The notes under the pieces are model-generated. The model did not search any database and was not told the DNA's origin. It saw only the letters and a list, made by a program, of their open reading frames with translations. From Acanthococcus lagerstroemiae (Eukaryota; Arthropoda; Insecta; Hemiptera; Eriococcidae), in assembly GCA_031841125.1 (NCBI GenBank), contig CM063109.1, positions 6,610,321 to 6,674,320 of the forward strand: 64,000 nt of DNA. The letters are read 5' to 3'. Shown piece after piece: positions 13,276-24,200 of the stretch. Positions within the stretch are counted from its first letter, which is position 1. Every line of letters begins with the position of its first letter. The position numbers and the translations under genes are program-made.

Positions 13276-14203
13276 TGTGCCAGTAGAGAGGCAATATGAA
13301 TTGCGAGGGTATATGACATATAATATTGAGGTACAAGTAACTACGAAATCTTCGATCTTCGGAAACATTCATTCGAATTTATCACCTCATCAGTTATCAT
13401 TATCACATTAGCAAGAAAGTAATTGAACGAACCAACACCCCCAGCCCCTGCGCCCAGTTCTTCAGTGTTCACCGACTGAAAACGAAAAAACAAAAATCAT
13501 ATAAGATCTTGAAGAGTAATGAATGATTGAATTTATGAAAAAACAAAGAAAAAACGTTGACGAATTCGGAACGTATTTTCAGACAGTGAACTACTTCACA
13601 AAATATGTTTATTTACAATTCAATACACAAAATTTATCGAAAGCTAAGCCAAAAGCGCCTCCAACCCTCGGCATAGCACCCTTCAAGTTTGGAGCCTAAG
13701 GTCTCAGAACTGCTACTTGTAAATTGCGTAACACAGTAACACTGACATGGCAAAGACACCACGTGACTCCGTTTGCGTTATCTTTTGCTGATTCCGCCAA
13801 AACCCGCCAATAGTCGAATTGTTGACAGTTGACAGTCACAGTGTGTCAGGCACTTACTTCCTTTTTCCACTACAGATTGCAGAAACTTGTGAAGCTCAAA
13901 GTGATTGTTTTCATGTTTTCATTGTGGCGAAGTTAACCGAGACTAATTGTGTATTTCGTAGTGCGCCGTGGTGAAATGAGAAAAAATTCTATTCCTGCTT
14001 GTACTTCTCTCATCCAATCCTTCTTTCCTGTTGTATTACTAGTGATTCGAATGGGCAGGGCAGCAGTTTCATGCTGATACTGAAACCAGATAATTCATCC
14101 AGATACTTCCTATTTTTGATGCTGGTATGATTGCCTTGTTATATTACCGAAAAATCAGTGTACATTCTTAGTCAATTAATTCAGATACATATCACGTTCC
14201 ATA
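13276..14203. promoter_or_regulatory. Head-to-head region between EXOSC9 and the unnamed 14.2-kb gene
   Basis: 928 bases lie between divergent start codons. On the minus strand, 13386..13475 is bordered by TTTTCAG and GTGATA splice-like signals and is open in frame for exactly 30 codons. It may be a 5' exon of EXOSC9 or chance. The rest carries no recognisable signal. Confidence 0.4.
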
Positions 14204-15807
14204 ATGCAACCGCAAATCAGAATACCTCGTATTGAAACAGCTGTGATAATTAATGGTTCATCTGCCATCCTAGATGGTGAAATATTCCGCATTAACGACG
14301 AGGTACGTAATTCTTGTATTAGTTTCCAATCGGAATCAGCTGCTTCCTTCCCATAATGCTGTCTGTGTAGAAACAATTCACAAAACTGAGCAGAAACTGT
14401 AAACGATTTGCTTGGTTAATGTATTGCCTTGTTTGTATTGCAGATGAAAAGTATTGTTGAAAGCCAGAGTTGTAAAACGACTGATTATTTAGAATCTGTG
14501 AGTGGTCACAACATCGTATCTGTTGATGAGGTTTGTTTAGAATCGCAATAATTCCATAACTAAGGTTAATGCTGTAGTTGGTAAACGATGGACATTTCAG
14601 AAAAGGTTGCGTTAAAAAACTTATCGGATGCCACCGTGTAAGGAAAATATGCTGAATTTATTTTAAAGCAAACCTTGGGGTCCTAGGTCGCTCGTACGGC
14701 GAAACACTTGAGCTGTGAAGATACGAAGAACGTCGAGGATGGGGAGTAATGGGAAAGTGTTTTGCGAAAAATAAGTTATTCGCTCGTTTTCTAAAGCTCG
14801 GTGTTTCTATAATTCTTCAGAAGAAAACATTGCACATTAATAATGTGTTGCACCTGATTTCAGGAAGAAATAGTCGGTTGTATGGATAATGAATTCGTTG
14901 AAGAAATCATATACGAGAAGACTTTCGAGGATTACTATACCGAATATTTTCATCTATTTGGAGAGTTGGAGAAAGTCAGTGTTCAAATTCCCCTCATGAG
15001 AATTGGAGAATTAAAGGACGGAATTCCTGTGGTTAGAGTAGAGAACGAAGTTTTCCGCGTTTGCAAAGAGGTGAATCTTGCTTTTAGATTATAATATGTA
15101 AACTATTTAGTTTGTTTGCAGATTCATCATTTTCGGACACGTTTCGGTTTTTAAACGAGTATCCGTGTGACAACTGACCGGGAGAAGTACTTGGGAAAAA
15201 CACTGAGTTTCTTATTCGCTTTGATAAATTGGCTGGTTGAAATTTCTTTCTTCGTATGATGTTATACGTAAAAACGTATGCGAGTACACAAACGGACGAA
15301 AGCCGTAGTCCGGGCTGGTAACATTTAAACAATGATTAGACAATGATCTTGGAAAGTTCAGTTACTGAAAATTTGATCTCTAATAGTTGACGTTTTACAA
15401 TAAATTGTATCATTTCAAAAAACAGAACTTCCCCTAACTTCCTCTATGGTTCTCACTAATGTAAACGTTCCATTTTTCAGACCAAAGAAGTAATAGAGAA
15501 GAATAACTATTCACATCCTGTGAATGCAGAACCTGTGAGCAAAAAGAGACCAGCAGAAGTGAAAAATGAATTCAATTCCAGTAGTGTGTTTTTCGAAAAG
15601 GTAATGTATAATATGCGCATTAAACTTCAAGTGTAAATAATACATAAATGATTAATTTTCTTAAGATTCCATTATTGACTTTGAGTATTTCTCTTATTTC
15701 AGAGGCAGAAGATTATAGATCGAGCTTACTTTCATGTCATAAGCACCGAAATAAACGGTGATAATGAAATTTGTTTGAGTGGTGTATTTGTTGAAGAAAA
15801 ATCCTAA
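14204..15807 (+). CDS. Unrecognised 205-residue protein, five phase-0 exons
   Basis: I do not recognise the family. Five exons (14204..14302, 14444..14530, 14864..15070, 15481..15600, 15703..15807) all begin and end in phase 0 and have good splice signals, and the first opens with an ATG (MQPQIRIPRIETAV). The protein is acidic in its first 120 residues, with IIYEKTFEDYYTEYFHLF followed by VQIPLMRIGELKDGIPVVRV, which has a beta-strand-like pattern. There is then a Lys/Asn/Ser-rich stretch with a basic KKRPAEVK and a short tail ending FVEEKS. No signal peptide or membrane segment is seen. A small nuclear protein is conceivable from the basic patch, but that is a guess. The last exon is duplicated just downstream. 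The gene is head to head with EXOSC9. Confidence 0.65.
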
Positions 15808-15892
15808 TTTTATTAGTTGTATTTCATGTTTATCATTTAATATCGTTATTATTCTGTAGTGTGTTATTCCTTATTGCCATCTCATACTTCAG

Positions 15893-16009
15893 AAACAGAA
15901 AATCATTAACCGATCTTACTCTCATGTAAGCACCAAGATAAAAGGTGATAATTTAAGTCGTGTGTTCGTTGAAGAAGAAAATTCTAATTTTACAAGACTT
16001 GTACTGTAA
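15893..16009 (+). CDS. Duplicated copy of the last exon of the 14.2-kb gene (alternative terminal exon)
   Basis: A 39-codon segment after a good acceptor (ACTTCAG) repeats the last exon at 15703..15807, 190 bases downstream. Both read (R/K)QKII..R.Y.HV.ST.I.GDN and then VFVEE. Both are entered in phase 0 and both end in their own stop; this copy runs on through NSNFTRLVL. The similarity continues into the 3' flank. Since exon five ends in a stop, this exon can be used only as an alternative to it. Confidence 0.6.
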   Translation, partial: KQKIINRSYSHVSTKIKGDNLSRVFVEEENSNFTRLVL

Positions 16010-17051
16010 GTTTTATTATTCAGTATCATCATTATTCTATACTGTATAGTCGTTTCTTATTACCTCCTTGTTCATGGATTATTAATTAGATTTTGTTATT
16101 TCGTTGTCTTAATTTCAAATCAGTACTTCACCAAAAAATTAACTAAGTAGACTTTTTCAAAGCTATAACGTATGACGCCAGAAATCATAAAGATAGCTTA
16201 GCGATTGTAGGAAAAGAAAGTTTTGGAAACCCATTTTCGGAGGTTGGAAAGAGTCATTCTAGTTACTGCTTCGGCGGTTTCCCTTGTGATTTGATTAGCA
16301 GATTGTACGAACTATCCTTAGTATTGCTCTAGTTAACGACTTCAATTGGTCGTTGGATTGAAAGAGGTTTTAATGGAATTACTACGTTACTACTCAGTTG
16401 AAGCTTTTTCTTCGATTGATACCAAGCTCTAAGTAGCAGTATAGTTGAAAAATATCACATTTTATTTATAAAAGTCAAACATTAGTCCTTTGATTATAAG
16501 CTTTGATCATCTTCCTGTTCACTCTTCAGGTCTTCAGTGAAATATTCCTGCTAAGAACAACCTCGCGCATGTCAAAGCTACAGTAATGTGACCTGCATCG
16601 AGCAAAGGGGTTTAGTAAGCAAAACACTAATTTCCCAGGAGAACGAAAATAAATTTTGAATGCTTTGGATTGGAGCGATCAACTTTGATGGCTTGTACAA
16701 GCCTAAATGATTTTTTTCGATGATACCACGCAGGCCTTCATTAGTATAAATCGAGAATCTCAAAATTGAATTTTTTAACTTACGAACCATCTTTTCTCGA
16801 TGCAGGTCTAGTGTCGGATAGGCGTTTTTCCTATGTTCGGGAAAAAAGTATCTGAGGGGCGCCAAATTTTTTTTTCAAATTTCCCGGGTCCCCCCTTTCC
16901 CTTGCGACGTATATTACATACACCTAATTCAAGGAAGAAATTTCGAATTAATAATGACGATATACGAGTAGTAGAAAAAATTAAAATAATTAAATTATGA
17001 GAATACAAAATTGAATGCATCATATTCATTAAAAATATCCAATAATAATGA

Positions 17052-17353
17052 CAGGGGTGGAACTATAGGGCGTGTCGGGGTTTACACCCCCCCCCCCCCC
17101 CCATAATTTGGCAGTCAGCAAATTTTGAAATTGTTCATTTTGAATTTTTCATTTTTTATGAATGTTTATTTGTTCGTTTAGTTTTTTTTTTTTTCAATTA
17201 AAAATATTTTGATTAAAAAATCGGCAAATTTTTCATTTCTTAAAAATGTTGTCGGCGAATTCTTAGTTTAAAAAAAATATTTGTCGGCAAATTTTTCTGC
17301 TCCACCTCCCCAAACTGAAAGTCAAATTTTATTTCTGAAAATGGAGTACCCTG
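17052..17353. repeat. GTCGGCAAATTTT repeat, copy 1
   Basis: It begins CAGGGGTGGAAC and has a C16 tract at 17087..17102, then ATAATTTGGCAGTCAGCAAATTTTG and two GTCGGC(A/G)AATT motifs. The right end is GGAGTACCCTG, so CAGGG/CCCTG ends are present. The same internal order recurs at 18108..18470. It is probably a non-autonomous DNA transposon; the target duplication is unclear. Confidence 0.55.
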
Positions 17354-17873
17354 GACTCCTGTCCGAGACTAGTCAGTTAAAAGCCGAAGGTTTCAAATGT
17401 TATTTGAAAGGCTGAAACATAGCTGAAATAAGGAAGACATTTCAGAAATCTGAAGTCGGTAGCAAACGTTGCATTTAGAATTTCAATGCCTATTCTGTTT
17501 TTACTAGATTCTCTGTTTGACCTACAGCTTGAAATTTGAGAAAGTTGAACATTTTATTAAAATCTAAAAGTTGAAAGCAAAAAAGACATTTTCCAATGTC
17601 GCAGTCTGAATCCGATAGCAAATGCTCTATTGTTTAATTTGCGGGCTTTGGTCCTGGTGAATATAGGGGGGAAATTTAGTCTGGAACAAAAGTCAAAACT
17701 CCATGTGTTTTTCCCATAAGAACGAAAGGGAGCTTGTGACACTGATTCCTCTAATCCGATCGACCTGAAAATTTGTAGTTCTTTTTTTATTTATTTATTG
17801 GAACCAGTTTAGGAGACGAATCAGAGGAAATTCAGGGAAAAATATTACCGAGAGCAAATAACTACCACCTTAA

Positions 17874-17974
17874 GGCCACTGATGCGATACTCGAAAAGTT
17901 AGTTTTGGGGGCTGGGGTGCGGTGTCTTAGGGGCCACTTTGGCGTGCGTGCATCGCCATACGTCCCACCACACC
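17874..17974 (+). mobile_element. Short copy of the CCACCACAC-ended retroposed family
   Basis: About 100 bases, from GGCCACTGATGCGATACTCG through GGGGCCACTTTGGC to CATACGTCCCACCACACC. It is clearly related to 55669..55776, to 49949..50031 (reverse) and to one end of 58473..59054 (reverse). It is a 5'-truncated copy; no target duplication is visible here. Confidence 0.7.
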
Positions 17975-18202
17975 AATGTGTAAAGGAAGTTGTGTGTTCC
18001 TCTCAAGTATTCCTAACATCTTTCCAGCTTACTCTTCCAGACTAAGGTATGTTCATGTCCGCAAATGTGAGTGCTTGGAAGATAAGGTTCCAACCTGCAT
18101 TTTCAGGGACGAAACAATGGGGGAGGGGGACACTCCCAATAATTTGGCAATCGGCAAATTTTGAAACTGTTCATTTGAATTTTTCATTTCCTAAAAATGT
18201 TT

Positions 18203-18279
18203 GAGGAGTTATCTGTCAAAAGGGCGCTTGACATATGGGATTCCCATATGTCAAGCGCCCTTTTGATAGATAACTCCTC
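18203..18279. repeat. 77-base near-perfect palindrome
   Basis: Two 38-base arms (18203..18240 and 18242..18279) face each other around a single T with one mismatch. Arms begin GAGGAGTTATCT and contain AAAAGGGCGCTTGACATATG. It interrupts the repeat copy that surrounds it, with GTTT on both sides, so it is probably a fold-back insertion. Confidence 0.85.
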
Positions 18280-18284
18280 GTTTG

Positions 18285-18288
<4 letters not shown>

Positions 18289-18318
<30 letters not shown>

Positions 18319-18319
18319 T
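18289..18319. repeat. TTA trinucleotide microsatellite
   Basis: About ten tandem TTA units directly after the palindrome. Confidence 0.85.
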
Positions 18320-19199
18320 ATTTTTTTTATTTTTTAAAAGCACTAAATTTTCAAATTTTTTAAAAGTTTTGTCGGCGACTTATTACTTTAAAAAAAGATT
18401 GTCGGCAAATTTTCCTTCTACTCCCCCCCCCCCCCCCGGCAAAAAAACAACTGAAAGTCGAGTTTCGTCTCTAAATAATGAGTAGCTTGAGTTGATAATT
18501 ATTGAAGTAAGGAACGTTCAAATAAACAGTAAAGAAGATTATAATAGAAAAACAGAGGAGGAAAAATTAAAATAATTCTGAATAATTAGTGGTAATATAA
18601 AAACTGAATATTTCACCTTTTTAAAAAATAAGAATGCCAATAGTAATGAGTAGATAACCTGAGTTGATACTTGAAAGTCAAGATACATAATTGTTTTTAA
18701 GTTAACAATTATTAAATTGATAAATTAGAAAGATATTTACTTTTTTGAGCAACAAGGTCAATTATTTCTCCTCATTATGTAATGTTATTACTAATTTTTA
18801 TTTTCTACGAACTCCCCTGTGCTTTTGATACTTTACTGATAACTGATTGTGATAATACCGCCTCTCGAGCTCGACTGTCTCTCCTCTCCACTTTCCCGTC
18901 CGATCATTGAAAAATGAAAATATTAGTTCGTCCACGTAACACAGAGCAACTTATTAGCGCTGCAATCGTGCCACAAAAACCGGTAGAGTTTCCCATCTAT
19001 AACAGTATATTGAATCTATGTTCTGAATTCTGATGTCGGCGTCGGCATCTTCTAGTTGCATTGTTTTAAATTAATGTGAACGCGATATATAAATTATTTA
19101 TACTTAATTTCGTGAGTACATGTATGCGATTCTCGTTCTGTTCGTCTAGTCAAATGATCATCTATCCAACTGCTGCTCGTTCCGTAGTTGATCTTCGAA

Positions 19200-21168
19200 A
19201 TGTCATATCCATCTCAAGTTTGTATGAGTGAGGTAAGTTGAGCTGATAACCAACAGCTCTGTATTGTTTTCTTCGCTGAATCATTTTGGAATCTTCATGT
19301 ACTATATCCATCCTATATCGTGATTGAATAATTCATATTTTATCACAAACAAAATATAAGTCGAAATTCACCAAGAAGTGTTCGCTAAGTATAGCCCATC
19401 CTCTATCTTGTCTCAGTAGTTTTTCTTCTTGAAGAATTTAAACCCTCTTCAAATAAACTGTATTAATGGAATTGAATCATCTCATATAAATTTTGTGTCG
19501 CACTAATGAGAATTATTCATCATCAGCTGCAGGCATTCATGACACCGGCCTTCATTATTAATGCGTTTCAAAAGTTGGGCCATCATCCTATCAGTGCAGT
19601 TATAACGAAAAAGCGGAAAGGAGACGACAAAGATATTTGCATTATCCAGTTCGCGAACGAAGACGCTGCCAAACAAGCAGTATTCAAATTAAATGGCAAA
19701 CCAATCCCGAGTGGTGGTTACGTGGTAGTAATTTTACATACATTTTTCTGGGCACCGTCGTTTTTCATGAATTCTAACTTTCATTAATTTTTTTAGAGTA
19801 CGACAAAATTCAAACTAAGTCAATGTATTGGTAACAGAACAGCAGAACATAACGTTTGGGTTGGAGATTTAACTCTGGACGTTGACGATTACCATTTTTT
19901 CAAGTTTTTCTCCACTAACTATAAGTCTTTATGTAACGCTAAAGGTATGTACTTGATCGTCAAACTAATGTATTTTGATTTGACAGTCAATGGTTTTATG
20001 AAATATTTTGTTTTTAGTAATCCTGGACAATCGCGGTGTGAGTAAGGGATATGGTTTCTTGAGATTTTCGAACGAAGAAGAACAGAAACATTGTTTGAAG
20101 AACATGGGGAACTCACTTGGTTTGGGTTGCCGGCCTATACGAGTGGGACCTGTTACTAAAGGACACAATATATCTTCTTATGGGTTTGTATTTTTTCAGT
20201 CTTACGACGTAAGGTATTTAAAAGTTGCGTCAAGTAGTCATCTGTCTGTTGCATCGAGAATGAGAGGCATCTGTTATTGTAACCGAGAGACCAAATGTTC
20301 AGCCAGCGACATACGATAACTGTTCTTATTTCATCTATGTTCATGTACGAAAAATTTTGTTTTTCGACCAACAGTGGTCGTAATGTGGGTGCTCTTTCTG
20401 GTCAACTTCTTCTCGATCAAGGTTAGCAAATCGCATATGAACTAATTTGAAGGACGTCGAGAGTACACAAGATGTTAATTTAGATACATCTGTATTTTAG
20501 GATAGGGCAGCAATGCTAATTCGTTTATTTGATCTGTACTTCGCAAAACAGCCTAAATCTGCTACAAACTTGCGAATTTCTTTCTTCACGTTGCAACTTT
20601 GATACAAGCTAATTGAAACAAAAGATACATTCCGTAAAACTCAACATAATCCTATATTTGTAGATATACAATAACAAAAAGAATGTAGTCTCCTTTAAAC
20701 ATCATAGTAACTGAAGGAAAACTTCACCTATGTCTTTTTTCAGATCGTACTCCTCGGATACAGTTGAAATTTTTGACGATGACAGTGGGGCTACAGAAAA
20801 TGGAAAATCCAGCAAAGATGACGATCCGTGGAGGATATACACTAGCTGGAATCAGTTTAATCAGCCGACTGAGTACACTTTTGTTGGCATCAAATTGAAG
20901 CCGGCTCCGGTGAAAGACGACGTTGACCCGATGCAAGACTTGCGACTTGTTGGTAGGCTGAAACAGTACTTCGTTTTTTATTCATTGGTTATTAGTTGAC
21001 TACTTTGCTGACGTCATGTCATCTTTTTCAGATTATAACGTATCCTTAAACGCTGATGACCTTAATAAAGAAACTATAGAACAGGACTGTTATTTGTGGG
21101 ATGCATTAGAGTGTACCAAATGGTTACCAGAACACACTCTCGGAACCGCTGTGTATAGTAAAAATTAA
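19200..21168 (+). CDS. TRNAU1AP: tRNA selenocysteine 1-associated protein 1 (SECp43)
   Basis: Six exons (19200..19232, 19527..19724, 19797..19944, 20018..20183, 20744..20952, 21032..21168) give 296 residues; human SECp43 has 287. RRM1 is degenerate (CMSELQAFMTPAFIINAF in the place of WMGDLEPYM; ICIIQFANE as RNP1). RRM2 is typical, with VWVGDLTLDVDD at about 97-108 and GVSKGYGFLRF at 133-143. The C-terminus VDPMQDLRL...LWDALECTKWLPEHTLG matches the DPMPQL...YDALMDCHWQPLD end of the human protein. It is known to bind the selenocysteine tRNA complex. The exon 4/5 junction (20183 to 20744) keeps frame but uses a weak GTTTGT donor and leaves out most of the Tyr-rich linker, so a small exon may be missing. 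It converges on COG2 with 89 bases between stop codons. Confidence 0.9.
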
Positions 21169-21257
21169 GTTGATTTTATTTATATAATTCTGTAAATTAC
21201 AAAAATTTTTTTATGCGTAGTAATTTCTGAAAACTGATTACTTACCAATTCGGTTCA

Positions 21258-24200
21258 TCAGTTCCCTCTGAGTTTTTTCACTATATCTTCGAGATCTTGC
21301 AGTTTACTGACATTATCAACTGAACAGTTGAAGGATTTCACCTGGGTTCAAAAAACATACTATCATAAATAATCGGATGCGTCAATGTGTTTGAGTCGTT
21401 AAAAAGATTGCATGTTCGAAATCGAATTGCGTACTCAGTAGTTGAGTACATTTCAGTTTAATAATGGGGAAATCTGAGGAAGCAGAATCCCTTCGATAGC
21501 ATTGACAATAGGGTCGGTCTTTTTTTCGGCGTTTCAGTTGTATTATGAAGACATTGGATTGTCATCTGTTTACTGTTAGCCTAATTGTCTTTTTATTCGT
21601 TTGGTCACCGGTTTGATGCTTGACTGACCGCCAATCTTACATACTAGATTTTTTTTCGGCGGTGTAGCTAAAATATAGCGATAAAGGGAAAATTGTGGTC
21701 TTTCTCTAGTTAAGAAACTGACCTTAGTCTTCCACCTCCTTCGCCAAAAAAAAAACAACAAAAAAAAGACATCAGATTATCTATCTGAAAATTTGGTAGT
21801 ACGGAAAGCTGCAGGGGGCCAAACAGAGAAACGGAAAGTCAACTAATTATGCCACCCGGTAGTCAAACAGACAGACAAGCAAGCAACTTCTCTCCTTGAG
21901 AAAATACAAAGCTGAGTGCCAAGATGTCTGTAATTCTTCCGACCTCTATGAAAATGTGGCCAAAGGTCTACTTTCAGATCAAAATGAAAAGAAATAATTA
22001 ACTTACAGCATCGATGTAGTGTTGCACGTCTATCTGGAGCTGCAATCTAATTTTATCATCATCTGTATTATTTTTAGAATCCATATTCAAAGGATCCCTG
22101 ATTTTTTTGAATTTACGAAGACTTTCTTCAGTTCGCTGAACTGACGTCAACACTTCCGATACTTGTTCGTGGTACCTGTAATCAGATTCCAAAATGAAGT
22201 TCTCTCCGAATTACTCGGTACAAAGTCGTAACCCAGATATTTCCATCATAAACGTAAGGGGAAGCATATGAAATTTTAGAAGAGACAAGCTCAAGTGCAC
22301 CAGTAGAAGCTAATATCCTATTATTCAAGGAAGAGGAGAGAAAATTAGCACGACACATTAGTGTATTCTAGCAACTGCCAGACAGGCTATTTCAAGGCAT
22401 AGATTTTTATTCATTATCCGCTCGTTATTATAAAATTTCGCTCTGGGTGCACAATTATTTGGTTGTATTTGTGGAAAAAATAAGTCACCAGATGGATAGT
22501 GCTTCTCTTTGTCCCTTCACCTAATTACGACTCTGATTCTGAATACCTTATAAACAAATGCAGCTTCAACCGCATGACGAACAGTGCACCGCACGTGGAA
22601 GGAAGAAAAATATAGTTAGATTTTCGGCTGGTACCGAGATTCGATTAATTTAAAAGTAAAGCCAATGAAAATGGCAACCTGCCGTAGAGTACATTTTTAT
22701 ACTTGAATTTGTCGTAACTGCGCACTTGAGTTACAATTTAAGTTCATGCTCGGCTAGTATCATTTGCCGACGAAGATACTGGAACATTACGAACTCCGCA
22801 AATGATATTCAGGTCCGAACAGGTGTCGTCGCAAAAGAGACTCAACCTCGCCATGATCATTTTGATATGAAAGGTGAAAGTACGACACTTACACGGATGT
22901 AATAGCCGACAATATAGCGGGAATCCAGTTCGATGTATACGCTGAATGCGTTTTCCGCAGCTCGTAAATAGGAGCGAACAAGGTAGCCACGTAAGAACAA
23001 GGTTGCGTTGGAGTATCTCGATTTGTACGTCGATATAAACGCGGTATATCGCTCACTTGCCGAATCACGGGAAGGCTTTTCTCGGACACAATTTCGATAA
23101 CTTTCTGCTCGACTTTTCGCAGCACAGCTTGCAAGTTTTCTTTACTCTCTTGTAAACATTCTAGAACGAGATGAAAGAAATATATATTCCCGAATTGGGC
23201 CATTTTGGCGAATAGATGCGAAAAATATTAGCTCACTTTGCATGTTTTGGAAAACAGCAGCTGATATATCAGAGCCGATACGATTTTTCGCAGTTTGTAG
23301 TATTATGGGTAACTTTTCAATCAGATTACACGTATCAGTACGTAAGTAAATATGAAAATCGATTTTTGACGCCGAAGACTGATTGGAAAATTGCTGTAAA
23401 GACCAGATCGATTTAATTAAATTGTAACAGTAGTATTCGAGATAACAGGTGCAAAAAGCTGAATCAAACAAAACACATACCACTTCGACCATACTCTGCA
23501 TCCAAATTTGATATCGGGCTAAGATCTGAAGATTAAATTTCCAGAACCTGAAAATGGTTAAATAAATGGAATCCAACAATGTCTGCATCAGGTAATCTCA
23601 TAAATGATCAGAATAAGTCACCAAAAGATCACTGATTTTGTTACGAACTAAAAAGTAATTATGTCAAGTTAAGTTACTCGAAAAACTTTTTCCTGAAGAA
23701 AGGTGATTTCTAAATACTAATTTTAAAAACAAATCACCCTGGTTTCCCCCGCCCGAATTTCTAGTCACCGATCACGAGAACAATTTCAAATTAAGAAGAG
23801 CGGGAAACCAATCGTAGAGTACCTGTGAGCTAACTGTCGAATAAAAATATCATCGTCCCAGCAACGCGATAAACACCACCATGCCTCCTTGCTAACGACC
23901 AACTTCCAATCATCCGAGTCGTTTGTTAACGCGTACTTGTGAGAATGAATTACTTTTTCTAATCTGCCTCCCAACTCTTGGAATCTACAACAGAATTTAA
24001 TCATTTCCTTATCAGGCACGCGATTAGTTAATGATAGAATAGACACCTGAATTTAGTGCGTGTAATCGTACATCACCTTGGTATATACAAAACTAACCTC
24101 ATTGTATAGTACACTGGAAGATTCCAACAATGTAAAAAATTCTGATACGATTTTTGATTTCTCAGCGTGGTTACCGATTTCTGGGTGGCACAATATTCTT

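Larger units (their letters stand above)
18108..18470. repeat. GTCGGCAAATTTT repeat, copy 2, carrying a palindromic insert
   Basis: It shares ATAATTTGGCAATCGGCAAATTTTG, GTCGGCGACTTATTA and ATTGTCGGCAAATTTT with copy 1 in the same order and orientation, about 1.05 kb away. The ends AGGGACGAAAC and GTTTCGTCTCT are inverted. A C15 tract lies at 18423..18437. Relative to copy 1 it carries an extra 77-base palindrome and a TTA microsatellite. Confidence 0.6.
16010..19199. other. Repeat-rich intergenic stretch
   Basis: 3.2 kb without a recognisable gene. It holds two copies of a GTCGGCAAATTTT-containing repeat with long C tracts, a short retroposed element, a 77-base palindrome and a TTA microsatellite, listed separately. 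The first kilobase (16010-17040) shows no clear structure. Confidence 0.6.
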
